Shown here: one piece after another, positions 46,216 to 57,500 of the stretch
Layout: the number at the start of each line of letters is the position of its first letter
Numbering within the stretch: the stretch's first letter is position 1
Origin: Ischnura elegans
Taxonomy: Eukaryota > Arthropoda > Insecta > Odonata > Coenagrionidae
Assembly: GCF_921293095.1 (NCBI RefSeq)
Contig: NC_060258.1
Span: 10,236,349-10,300,348 of the forward strand
Reading direction: 5' to 3'
Length of the DNA stretch: 64,000 nt
Made by a program: the position numbers and the translations under genes
Notes under the pieces: model-generated
The model's input: only the letters and a program-made list of their open reading frames with translations
Databases searched by the model: none
What the model was told of the DNA's origin: nothing

Positions 46216-46399
46216 GACATAACCATACATAGGAACATAGAGAAATATAACCTATATCTAATCTACCCAATTGAAAAGTAAAAGAACCGTAAGTAGCAAG
46301 CGGCATACAAAAAGTATAAGACCTTCCATAGAAAGGACGAAGGCCTTTGTGGGGGTGTAGGCAGGTATTAATTCTACCCCCCCAGCGAGCTAAGCGAGT

Positions 46400-47130
46400 A
46401 GATGACATATACACAGGGGACATATAAAATCAACCATTCAGTGTAAAAACATTACCTCGGATGTGTATCAGATAACTTCCTAAACGATTTGAATAACATA
46501 TCAAGTATTTTAGTAGACTTTCAGTGTGATTTAAGTAAAACCTTCGAAAAAATTACCTGATTTGTGGATGCCATACACACAGGGGACACATTTAAAATCA
46601 ACCATCCGGTGTAAAAAGATTACTTCTCATCGGATTTCGATCAGATAACTTCTTAAACGATTTTAATAACACATTTAGTATTTAAGTGTTATTTCAGTGT
46701 GATTTAATTACAAAATATGAAAAAAATTTCCATGGTTTGTAGATGCCATACACCCATGCCATACATATTTAATATCGACTATCCAGTTTAAAAAAAATTA
46801 ATTTTCCCCGGGTATCGATTAGAAAACTTTTACTACGATTGGAATAACACATTACGTATTTTATTTTAAGTTTCAAATAGTTAAAAATACAACCTTGGAA
46901 AATATTCCAAGTTTTTAGATGCCTTATACGCAGGGGACACATTTAAAATCATGCATCCGGTATAAAAAAATGATTTCTCCTCGGAATTCGATCAGGTAAC
47001 TTTTGCAACGATTGGAATAACTTATTAAGTGTTTTAGTGGAATTTTAGTTTGATTAAATTATAAATTTCGTAAATATCCCATGATTTGTGGTTTCCATAC
47101 ACCCAGGAAACACATTTGAAAATAAAAAGT
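46400..47130 (+). repeat. Satellite-like array, about 175-bp unit, 4-5 units
   Basis: Units begin near 46403, 46571, 46747, 46925 and 47096 at words like CATACACACAGGGGACACAT. Each continues with AAAATCA-CCATCCGGT, TTCTC-TCGGATTTCGATCAG, ACGATT-GAATAACA and a TTTGTGGATGC close. Units differ by 20-30 percent, so the array is old. Spacing of 168-178 bp is nucleosome-sized. Confidence 0.85.
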
Positions 47131-47347
47131 GGTGCGTATAAACTGTAAATCTAATCGGATTTTGAATATCTACGTTTTAAAACGTTCTTAAGTAGTTATA
47201 AATAGCTATTTAGACTTTCTGTGCGAGTGATTCACAATATCTTTGAAAATATTTTAGCAAGTCTTGAAGATGTTATTATGCATTAGGTGTAATTAAGAGT
47301 CTCGTTTTTGAAGAGACCAAATTATTTTTCAAACGTGTTCAACGGGT

Positions 47348-47612
47348 GGGCGGTAGGCTAGTGATTAGCGCATTGGATTCCCACGCGGGGGTTCAGGGTT
47401 CGATTCCCGGCCGCGGACGTGTGAAAAAAATGCGAAAAATCAGGGCGTTAGAGTCAGGTCGATTAGAACGTAGGGAGCGCAGGTGGTCGTAGGTGCCTCC
47501 AGTGTTCAGTGGCCGGGTGCGAATCCGGGTTTCCTGAGAAAACATCCTTTTCCTACCCGGGTTCTTATCCCGGCCACTGAACACTGGAGGAGGGGAGGCT
47601 GGAGGCATTTTG
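47348..47612 (+). mobile_element. tRNA-derived SINE with internal hairpin
   Basis: The head carries an A-box-like TAGGCTAGTGATTAGCGC and a canonical B box GGTTCGATTCCCGG at tRNA spacing, so it has pol III promoter form. The body contains a 22-bp inverted repeat (CCTCCAGTGTTCAGTGGCCG against its complement about 60 bp on), then ends near GTTGCATTTTTTTACG. No complete acceptor stem was found, so it is not called a functional tRNA gene. Parent tRNA unknown. Confidence 0.6.
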
Positions 47613-47782
47613 TTGCATTTTTTTACGCAGACACAATGCGATATCTTCGAAGTAAAAATTATTAACGTATTATTGAAGTACTTGCTCCATGAACAGCATT
47701 TTAAACTTTTCGTCGCACGTGAGATGGTTTTCGGAGATTGAACAGCAGCGAAAATGGTTTAGTTAAGGGCTTAGATCCCTTA

Positions 47783-48430
47783 CGTCAAATGCGTCTACTG
47801 CTAGATACGTCATCTTGGAGAGTTTTCCAGAATCTGATGTGTTGTGTTATAAAACAATTCAAATGAATAATTTTCAATCATACCAAAAAGACCGTTGTAC
47901 TACTGTGTCTTCCAATATATTAACAACTAAGAGGTGTATGAAGTTCAAACCTGAAGATCGTTTAGTTGTATTTTGTAGAAGTAATTTGTCTCCAGATAAT
48001 ACATCTGTTGGTGTATTTGGTGATGTTCAATTTTATGCTATAGTTTATTTCATTTATACGCATACTGTGTTGTCATTTGTTATTTCGCGCAGCGCCATCT
48101 TGTTTTTCTCACTTCCCCTCAAAACCCTCCGAGTACGTTCCCTAGAATAACTTAGGAACGTACGGAATTGCTGGACTTAGAATATTTTACAAGTCGCATG
48201 AATTTTTAAAGTCCAAAATGCCATGTAAATTCCCTATGGTGACGTCAGTTTCCGGTTCCCATTCCACTGGATGCCTCGGCGCTCGCTCGCTACTTCCGGT
48301 GTAGATAAGAGCTTCCTCTCTCTCTGAGAGAGCTGAGTGTCACTTGTGGCGTCAGTGGAGGTAAAACATGCCTAAGTATCCCTTATCCAGACCCCTCACG
48401 TCAGATGCGTCTACTGCTAGATACGTCATC
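47783..48430 (+). repeat. 32-bp direct repeats bounding about 0.6 kb
   Basis: CGTCAAATGCGTCTACTGCT (47783) and CGTCAGATGCGTCTACTGCT (48399) both continue AGATACGTCATC. One mismatch in 32 bp, with weaker similarity upstream. The enclosed DNA contains an unassigned 111-codon frame (47815-48150) without motifs. 48431-48980 shows nothing recognisable. Confidence 0.7.
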
Positions 48431-48984
48431 AGATGGTGACGTGTGTGCTCTAGCGGCCGAGCACCGCTACGCTCACCCGCTGCAAAGTCTAGTGAGGTCC
48501 ATGGCATGCTACTCGCTACAAGTAATATGACCGCTGGATTTCATCTTCTCTACGTCTCGCATTTATAATTAATTTTTCAAGGGCTATCAGCTCCTGGTAA
48601 TCATTTCGTATTTTATAAAATTATTGTAGAAATGTTTAAATAATTTGAAAAATAATGCTTTAATAATGATTTTTGATGGTAATGAGAAAATATTTGACCT
48701 AATGTAACTGCCAATAAATACTGTTAACAATACCGTGGTGAAACCTCTTTGGCTTCACCGTTTCAATTAATATACATTTACTTCTGAACGGGTTCTATCA
48801 TACCTGAAAACCATTTATAATTAATGATAGCAAATATAATAGTTAAGCATCGAATCCTTGGAGTTATGTTTCCCTTAGAATTATTTGTAAAGAGGTTTGC
48901 CTACCGAGCAGGATGTCAAACAATATAAGTAGTATGCCGTGACGTAACAAACAGTTACGAGAAAACGACGCTAAGAGCACGGGG

Positions 48985-49240
48985 GGGTCGAGTGTTGACT
49001 CTGCCTTGGGTGCGTGTAATACGAGGTGGACTCAGCTGAAACTGCCGTGCGGTCGTGGTGATATTTTTGTTGTAACTCATTAGAATTTGATGCGGAAAGG
49101 CGATATCACGACCCGGTTCCTGCTTGTCACGCAATTCAAGGAGTTCATAACGTAGGCGTATGCCAGGGAATAACAAGTGGACACCGGCTCGTGATATCGA
49201 CTTTCCGCATTAAAATTCTATTGAGTTACAACTAAAATAT
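48985..49240 (+). repeat. Inverted-repeat unit, left copy (MITE plus shared flank)
   Basis: Consists of a flank (GAGTGTTGACTCTGCCTTGG, ACGAGGTGGACTCAGCTGAA) and a ~180-bp MITE. The MITE's own ends (GATATTTTTGTTGTAACTCA and its inverse near 49230) fold on GCGGAAAGGCGATATCACGA / TCGTGATATCGACTTTCCGC. The same flank and MITE occur in reverse orientation at 51033-51290. Confidence 0.85.
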
Positions 49241-49434
49241 CGTTATCAGCCGTCAGAGTATGTTTTGCACTCTTCAGGAAAGACAGTTTCCTCCGACATT
49301 GAGTCATGGTTCAGACCTAAGTTCCTAAGTGTTCTACCTATGTTGGGTTATTATTTATTCCTTCTAGTGGCACTTTATTTCTCTTGTGCATAAATTATTA
49401 CTCGTCAATTAGTCCAGTTACTCCAATTTCCATC

Positions 49435-50059
49435 ATGGCAGAGTGTGGCACTTGTCGTAAAGCTATTACAGGTCGCCACCACGCCAAGACCTTCCACGCT
49501 AATTGTGTAAACATCTCCAAGGATGACCTGGATTATATTAATGAAGAAAAGCATATCTGGCGCTGTCAACCGTGTACTGCATTGCGACGACAGTCCATGT
49601 CAGCTGTGTCGACGGAATCATATGAGCTTTCTCAGGTCATTACTAGAGGAGGCCAAAAAAGACCGTGAAAGGATTGAAGCTGACCTTAACAAATCCTTTG
49701 AGTTTGTGCACCATAAGATTTACGATAACAAAACATTACTAGAGGATCAGTATGCGAGAATTAATCAATACCTGGAAATTATTGACAGGTTAAGTGCAGA
49801 AAATACGATGCTAAAAAATCGTGTTTCCTTACTAGAAAGTCGTTTGGAGGACAACGAACAAAGTGCTCGTGCTAACGTCATTGAAATTTTTGGAATACCT
49901 AAAAAAACAAATGAAAATGTCCTTGACATAGTACAAAAAGTTGGCGCTGCCCTCGACTTCCCAATATCAAGTGAGCTTAATGACTCATGTCATCGGATGG
50001 GGAATAGAGGTTTCAATCAACCATTTCTGATTTGTGTGCTAATGAATCGCCTTCATTAA
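49435..50059 (+). pseudogene. Non-LTR retrotransposon ORF1 relic (PHD-like finger plus coiled coil)
   Basis: From 49435 the frame reads MAECGTCRKAITGRHHAKTF and continues HANCVN and WRCQPC, a Cys/His finger of PHD type. A one-base shift near 49620 moves the frame to LLEEAKKDRERIEADLNKSF, a long coiled coil ending SLLESRLEDNEQSARAN, and then VIEIFGIPKKTNENVLDIV and SCHRMGN, the RRM/CTD-like block typical of CR1/jockey-type ORF1 proteins that bind the element RNA. The frame ends at 50059 and no endonuclease or RT follows on this strand, so the element is truncated. Confidence 0.8.
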
Positions 50060-51032
50060 CACTTTGTTGTTGAGCTCACCTTCAGATAGAACGAATTTGC
50101 AAATATTCCGAGGAAATGAAATCAAACTGCTTCATTATAGTCGATGGGAAGACTGATATTTCCAACAACAATTGCTTGGAGATTTGTTTACATACACGGT
50201 AATCAATTGTCTACTCGAGATGGCCTTACAATTAGCTCGAATTAAATTTTTAAAACATGTTTTCAATATTTGTAATATTTTTAACTATTAAAACGTTATA
50301 TTGTTTCGAAGATCAGTCTTTAAATCGATAAAAGTAAACAAACAATTTAATTAGGAGTTTTTACCGACTCAACTACTTTTGTAGTTTTACCTACTCCTGA
50401 TGTAATTTTATGGTAATATCCCTATGATCAAGATAATTTTTTCGTTTCCTTTCACCATTTTTTAAATTTTCATTCTTTTATGCGAGGCAAAGACCAATAA
50501 AAAAACACATATCATAAAAAATCGGCACAACAGTTCCCGAGTTGCAAATGTTCTAAATAAAACGATTTACTACTTTCATATACTTTCGTATATGATTTAC
50601 CATGTAAATATGTAAGTTCCATACCCGTAAAAAAGTCCTGTAATAACATCAAAAGATGCCTGAGGCACGCTTATACTGTAGTTTTCCCTTCATTACTTTT
50701 TTGTGGCGAATTAACTACTACTGATGCTCATTTAGCTCAGATTACGGTCTGCAATTTTGAAGTTGCTACGAATCTGCAGTCGTGGCTTTCAGTTTAAAAT
50801 TTAAAAATGGAGATACTTAAATAATATAAACGTATTTTTTTACCTATTTTTTACGGTAGCTTATTTCTCTTATGAGTTTATAATTTCAAATAGCACTATA
50901 CATTACGATATTTTACGGATGAAACAATGGGATATGTAGAATACTTTAATTCTGCTTTCTTTGCTAGTCTTATGATGCGATTGAAAAGAAAACATTGTCT
51001 TTCCTGAAGGGTATACAACGTAATGTGATGGC
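50060..51032. other. Stretch after the ORF1 relic, nothing recognised
   Basis: AT-rich, no frame or repeat identified. Confidence 0.4.
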
Positions 51033-51290
51033 TAATAACGATATTTTTGTTGTGACTTATAAGAATATAATGCGGGAAGGCGATATCACGATGCGGTGTC
51101 CACTTGTTATTCCCTGGCATACGCCTACGTTATGAACTCCTTGAATTGCGTGACAAGCAGGGACCGGGTCGTGATATCGCCTTTCCGCATCAAATTCTTA
51201 TGAGTTACAACAAAAATATCGTCACGACAGCACGGCAGTTTCAGCTGAGTCCACCTCGTATTACACGCACCTAAGGCAGAGTCAACACTC
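51033..51290 (-). repeat. Inverted-repeat unit, right copy (MITE plus shared flank)
   Basis: Reverse complement of 48985-49240 with few differences, including the MITE (ends CGATATTTTTGTTGTGACTT and ACAACAAAAATATCGT) and the flank up to GCAGAGTCAACACTC at 51290. Together they enclose about 1.8 kb with the ORF1 relic. Confidence 0.85.
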
Positions 51291-51369
51291 CATAGCAACG
51301 CTGTGGTTTATCAGTATGTTATCAGTATATTATCAGTATGTTATCAAGGAATGAAAATCCAGCTCGTGG

Positions 51370-51561
51370 TGACGTGGCGCGGCGTTCGGAGCTTCGGAAA
51401 CATCGTGATATCGTCATTCGAAGTAAAAATTGAGTGCAGGTTGGAGCGAGAACAGAGTCAAGAGTTTTCGTGTAAGGTGTGGTCAGAAAGTGCGCATGCG
51501 CTCGCTTTATTCCGTGAGGAGCCAGGATAAAAGGATTATTATTGTTTTGGCGTGAATTTCG
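51370..51561 (+). other. 5' noncoding leader exon, family copy C
   Basis: Third copy of the leader (GGCGCGGCGTTCGG, GAGTTTTCGTGTAAGGTGTG, GTGAGGAGCCAGGATAAAAG, TTGGCGTGAATTTCG), followed by donor GTGAGT. The intron match continues to GATCCCTGCCGGATATCAGT and is then cut by the fold-back element at 51721. No family coding exon lies downstream on the plus strand within the window, so this leader is orphaned or its gene lies beyond 64000. Confidence 0.55.
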
Positions 51562-51720
51562 GTGAGTGTTTCATTGCTTCTATTTTTTATAGTCACACAT
51601 AAACATCGAGAGAATTCTCTATCACTCCCCTCTCTTCTTAAATGTCTTTATTAATTACGCGATCCCTGCCGGATATCAGTGCGTAGTGGACTGTAAGGCA
51701 TGTGTTGATATAATTATTGA

Positions 51721-52911
51721 GTAATTACGCACCTTCCGGACACGCGTTTTTTTGCGATTTATTTTCCCAAGCGACCCACCTCCATAGTCCGCAGACCGTA
51801 CGCTGTGATATAGCCAAGAATCGCAACGCGCGGTGCATTACCAGAAAGTAGCTCCAGCTTGTAATACGTGATAATGAGCTTATTTTACATTCGATTTGAA
51901 AAATATTTGCCTGACTGTGTTCGCCATAATATTACAAACATTTTGAGTGCCCAAATGACCACTTTTTATGGAATTTATTCCTCCCGATTGTCTCACTTTT
52001 AAGGTAATTTGCCGACTTTTCCGCCACAAAAAATAATATTTTCGTATCAGGACACTGTTATGATTATATGGTAAATTTTTACAAGAGGTACAATCCGGAT
52101 TTAGCCTTCAAACCTTCACTTTCCTGTAGTATTTTTGCCTCCTGATTAACGTGGTGACATTCATTCCTGGCGAAAATTAATACTATTCGAGATATTTTAA
52201 CTTTTATGGATAGCGATTTTCGGGTTCTGCGCATGCGCGGCCATATTGGAATGGCGGTAAATGAGTTTCACGGAACATGTTTGAAATTGTAAACAAGAGA
52301 AAAATATCCCAAGAGATGGTCCAATATATAACAAAGTGGGAGGTAGAAGTGGATAAATCATTTTCAGGGCACATGTACGGGCTGGTCAACTAGAAAGATA
52401 TATCCTTCGAGCTGGTCCAGTTGGTAAAGTGGGTAAATCACTTTCCGGGCACATGTACGAGTTGGTCAACTAGAAAAAAATATCCTTCGAGCTGGTCCAG
52501 TTGGTAAAGTGGGTAAATCACTTTCCGGGCACATGTACGAGTTGGTCAACTAGAAAAAAATATCCTTCGAGCTGGTCCAGTTGGTAGGGTGGGAGGTAGA
52601 AGTGGGTAAAATGTGTTTGCGCATGCGCAGAAGGTGAAGTGCGTAAAGTAAAGGGTGAGTAAGTGAAGATCGTAAATGGCGGCGCATGCGCAGAACCCGA
52701 AAATCGCTATCCATAAAAGTTAAAATATCTCGAAAACTATTAATTTCCGTCAGGAATGAATGTCACCACGTTAATCAGGAGGCAAAAATACTACAGGAAA
52801 GTGAAGGTTTGAAGGCGAAATCCAGATTGTACCTCTTGTAAAATAATACCGATTATATTGGTCGAAAAAAATTCGCAAAAAGACGCGCGTGTCCGGAAGT
52901 AGATGTAATTT
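51721..52911. mobile_element. Fold-back element with long inverted arms, 1.19 kb
   Basis: Outer ends CTTCCGGACACGCG are mirrored by CGCGTGTCCGGAAG. The inner arms match over about 170 bp (52070-52240 against 52690-52865; words GTACAATCCGGATTTAGCCT, TTTCGGGTTCTGCGCATGCG). The middle is a tandem array. There is no transposase frame, so it is a nonautonomous element. It interrupts the intron of leader copy C. Confidence 0.85.
52351..52600 (+). repeat. Tandem repeat, 80-bp unit, three copies
   Basis: Units start at 52351, 52431 and 52511 (GGGTAAATCACTTTCCGGGC). The second and third are virtually identical (GAGTTGGTCAACTAGAAAAA, TATCCTTCGAGCTGGTCCAG). The array is the core of the fold-back element. 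Confidence 0.92.
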
Positions 52912-52929
52912 AGCGACTTTGCGCAGAGA

Positions 52930-53640
52930 ACTGGTTCTAAGCTTTCTCTAAACTTTCTAACAATCCCTTGGTTCTAAGCTTTCTCTAAACTTCCCCTTGT
53001 TGCGATAATTCTTCTAGCGATTTTGCTGCGGATCGATGTATCATTATCTAGGTCACATCTCTTCCTCATTACGCTACCTAGACATTCGCTTTCACTTAGG
53101 TAAACCTGCCATCCCATGCACGTTGCATTAGCCTTGACCACGTTCCCGCTTAATGCATTTGTATGCATCGTGACATTTCACGCATTCCTTCTAGCCCCAG
53201 CCCTAAGTGTCCAAAAATCGAATTCAAGTTAAAGTTGAACTTGGAAAATTTCTCTCCTCTGAGGGAACAAATAAATCCTTTCATATCTTCCACATTTGAA
53301 TAGATAAATTTTCGCTTTAAACGGTATAGCTGTTATCATTTTATTATCCTTCGAATACCACCATAAAATTTCCTTATACTCATTCAGGGTCCATAGTAAG
53401 GGTACAAGGGTATATTATTTGAAGATTTAGCGTTTAAATAGTTATCACAAAAAATGTTCCTCCTTCAACGTAAAACATGAATCAATTATTATTTTTTACG
53501 TATTCAACCCGTAAGACTCCAAAAGTGCACGCCAAAGCTGGCAAATGGCATCACAGCCTCATCTAGCTGAAATATTTTCCACATTTCCATAGATAAATGT
53601 ATGCTTTAAACGGCATTGCTGTTGGCATTTTATTATCTCT
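52930..53640 (+). repeat. Small local duplications
   Basis: GGTTCTAAGCTTTCTCTAAA occurs at 52932 and 52971 (39-bp step). TTCCACATTTGAATAGATAA (53287) and TTCCACATTTCCATAGATAA (53576) start a ~65-bp duplicated segment (CTTTAAACGG, GCTGTT, CATTTTATTAT) about 290 bp apart. No gene in 52912-53980. Confidence 0.7.
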
Positions 53641-53989
53641 CGGATGAAGCAATTAAATTTCCTCAGACCCTTGAAGGTGCCAGGGTGCAAGGTTACCCCT
53701 ATTGAATATAATAATATAATTTTATTCCACTCATATTCAAATACATTACATCGAAAAAACGCTATGATAATTGTGGAATATGTAGGCACCCCTTTGTGGA
53801 ATAGTTTTGGGGCTACCATCATACATTGTTTAAAACATGACTGGTGCTAACATACAGGAAAAATACATTTATTTCGTTTAATTCAGTGATTTTATTTCTT
53901 ACCAATTGCACTCTATTATGAATTTACAGTAATTTACACATAGATAACTAACTTTCTTACATAACGCATAAGAATTACATACAATATAC

Positions 53990-54545
53990 CTTAATTGAAA
54001 ACGTTTTACACCACTTTTTTAGCAGAAAGTCTACTTCCTCATACTGCATAAGCCATTGTTTAGCTGCGGATGTAAAACCTCATATCTTCTCCCTCTTTGC
54101 AACATTTTTTGGTAGCACACTATATAATTTTGACCCCAAGTATTGAAATGACTGTCTATATATTAAATTTTCTCCAAGATTTGATGTTATAAGTTTGTGG
54201 TCTGGCCTTTTCATCGCTACGGTTATAGAAAACTCTAAGGACTTTAATGCCTTAATGGGAGGATATCTAATTTTCTGAAAAGAGGGAATGAGTGGCTTTT
54301 CCTATACGATCGCGTTGTAACCCTGATAACCCTTTTTTACACCACTATCAATGGTTTAATGTTGGTAAGATATGCTCCACCCCAGCAGGGTATTCCATAT
54401 TGCAATCTTGAATTCACAAGAGCAGAGTATACCATTCTTAACACTGATTCAGGGCATAGGTATATGAGGAAATAGAATTTTCTGACAATAGAAATAATTT
54501 CTGATTTCTTTTTATTTATGTGAGACTTCCATTTAAAATTTTGGT
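53990..54545 (-). pseudogene. Jockey/CR1-type reverse transcriptase C-terminal relic
   Basis: The minus strand reads WKSHINKKKSEIISIVRKFY, VLRMVYSALVNSRLQYGIPC directly followed by WGGAYLTNIKPLIVV, a stop, KRVIRVTT, and KSHSFPLFRKLDILPLRH before further stops. The order W-x-x-H-I, LxYG-x-x-x-WGG-x, Q-K-R and HSxPLF-x-x-x-x-ILPLR is the thumb/C-terminal region of this non-LTR group. Several stops make it dead. It lies in the opposite orientation to the ORF1 relic at 49435, so they are separate insertions. It ends next to the edge of the giant inverted repeat. Confidence 0.75.
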
Positions 54546-54557
54546 TAAAATATATTA

Positions 54558-57500
54558 TGGTTCTATATATTAAAGTATATAGTTATATATATTAAAGTTC
54601 TCATTCATCCGACTTCATGGTCAATGATCTGGGTAAATAAATTAAAAAAGAAATAATACATTTTTATTCTATTTGTAACGTTTTTTTATTAATTAACATG
54701 AATAAAACTTTTCATCCTCGTTTAAATTTGTAAAAACATACTCCCCCCTTCAGTCATCACGGACATCCGAGGATAGTAAATTTTTCTCTCTCCTCCACCA
54801 TAGTTAATTAGGGTCAACAACCCCTCCCCGTATCGGGTACTAATCCTCTCCATCCGATACTTCACCCCCTCCTTCAACTATTACTTCTTGAGGAAGGTGA
54901 ACACCTCCAGTACATCTTGTAGTCTTCTCCTTAAAAATCACTGCCAGAATAAATGGTTAGAAAAAAATATCAGATATTTGATAAATTAGATACATTATCA
55001 TATATTTCACAACGAAAAAGAAATAAACCCTTTTAAATGAGTAGGGAAAGCTTGCCGTGTTGGTGAGGGTATGGGGTAGCGGTCGCGTAAGAGGTGCCGA
55101 TCGTGGTAGTAAGGGGTGATTCCCATCCTTCCATAATAAAAGGAAGCGAATAAATTAACATCACAATGAACAATGAGATTTAAGAACTCCGATTCTTTCC
55201 TCCATGATCTGTAATATATTTTTGAAGAAGCAGATCTCATTAATTATTTCATTGATTATTATAGCAATAAATTATACTTTTCTTCCTCCCAACTCGTGAA
55301 ATTCCGTATATTTCACTCATAATCAACTTAAAGTTGAATCTCAACGTTTACAACACTCATAAATAACACTTTTCACCCATTTCCACGAAACACCGCATGG
55401 AAACGGTAGAGTACATTTCTTCTTCCTTATTTTAGGTATTATAGTTGACATTTTTTCCATTTCCTTTCCTTTCTTATTTCTGCAACTTTTTTCTAGTGAG
55501 ATTTAGGGGTAGGGGGTATCACTGGGGTCATGACTCCGTAACTATCTATGCAGTTATGCCTTTAATTGTTGAAATACAAGTGTCCTCCGTATTAGATGAG
55601 TATTATTATTTTTTTGATTAGACGAACCATCACTTCACAATATTGCGTCAAACTCGGGTGCTTATACTTATGACGTGGGAAGTCAATGAAGATGACAAAT
55701 ATGCGTCGAAAAGTCGGAAAAGATGTTAAAAAATTGACCCAACCTCAAAATAAACCAGAAGCATTACTAATAACTAGATATACGTGTAAATAGCACTTTC
55801 ATTTTAATTTTATAGCACCCTAGATTATAGTTTATAGCATTGAGTAGCGTCTATCTTTTTCTTTTTTCATTATACATTATCAGTAGATGACGACGAAATG
55901 CGGTGAAACACAGTTATTTGAAAAATACGGAATAGTTTTATTAATAATGTGTTGGAAAAAATTAATTAAGGAACTAGATATATACTAAACTAGATCACCC
56001 CGGTGACCTTCGTACCACCTGATAATCAATGAACGGTTTCAAAACACCGTTTATAAATCAAGAACGGTTGTACTGATTTTAATAATTTTTGAATTATAAT
56101 AAAAATATTAGTAAAAAATGTGCACTCAAGAAAACTACAAGAATAAGTATTACAATGGCTTGTTAGAAAGACATTTTTATTTATTCTATCTACGTTGGGT
56201 AGACGGGAGACTTAACTTGCCCGCTCTTGGGACAAGCTTACATAACGCTAGACCGATGCTTGATTGACGTAACAATCTCGTGAATCGGCCCTAAGGAAGA
56301 ACATTAATATGTTATGACTTATGGCGCGCTATAGTTTTAACTCGGTTAGGTAAAGTGCACCGCGTGAATCTACCCCATGTGCAAACGTACCTCTGTCTAC
56401 CATACACATTCGGGTCTATTCCATTGAGCCAAGCACCTTCCGATATACAAGGCGAAACACAAAATGTCATCATCGTATAGATCGCTAACGATCTTTGGTA
56501 GCGTTTTTAATAACCGTAGTCAAGGTGACAGTCTGAAAAAAAAAACATTCTCAGGAAGAAAGGTAAAGAGGGAGAAATGCTTCTATATTCCAATATGGTA
56601 GTTTCCTTCATCAAAGAAAACAAAAGGCATTGATGGCGATTCGTTACCCACCATTAGTGTATTCATAATACACAAATTATTTGGTTTTTGAAATACCGGT
56701 TTAGACGAATGGCAATGGTCAATTTTTATCCTCATTTGAAAAAGGCCAGATTGGCGCCCATGCGATTCCACTCCACGTGACGTCACAGGGACCTAGTTTC
56801 TACACGAGAGGATAGGAGTTATGCATCGTCAGAGGCTACCAATGCATGCATGAGTCACAGAGCTCAGGGAAACATGTCTTAATAATCACCTATTAAAACT
56901 GGCTAAGGTCGGAAAGTTTTCTTCGCTTGATAAGGTATTAATAAACCTTTTTTAAGCCATGCGCTACCAGACAGGAAGGTACTCAGCTACCCGTTAGCAT
57001 CCTGCGTCCTATCAGCGCTCAGAGCCTCGATCAAGGTCACCTACCAGGCGGGAGGGGGAACCAGAAATGCGTCGTACGGACTTTTTCCCTTCATTCCTAC
57101 TTACGCGTCGCGTTTTCGCGCGCTTGAAATTTTTCACTTTTCATTTGATCGCGAAAAATAGATATCGTCATTTAAAAATCTAAAAGCGTGAAATACGTAC
57201 TCCAGGAGTAATAATCTTTCGATTTAGGCAATAAAAAAATAATAGGAAACCACCCTATTGGTGAACTCGTCGATTTTTTGCGCCTTTTAGACGGAAGCGT
57301 GCGAAAATGGGCTGGCGGGGGCGGTGATGTAGCCTGTATGGTCTAGTTTGAGTCTCATTCAATTAGCAGTAAGAGCCGGCAGAGCATTTCCATAGAGCTC
57401 GTGACTAAATTTACGAATTTTACCATCGAAAAGACGAATTTGTTGATTAAACATCGTAAAAGTCCAGTCATGACGCCTATGTCGCATTTATTCACGTGCA

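Noticed and set aside
47348-47420. Functional tRNA gene
   Set aside because: A and B boxes are present, but I could not fold a full acceptor and anticodon stem, and the sequence continues into a SINE body.
47815-48150. 111-codon frame
   Set aside because: No recognisable motif, and the composition is noncoding-like. Kept only as a note within the direct-repeat feature.
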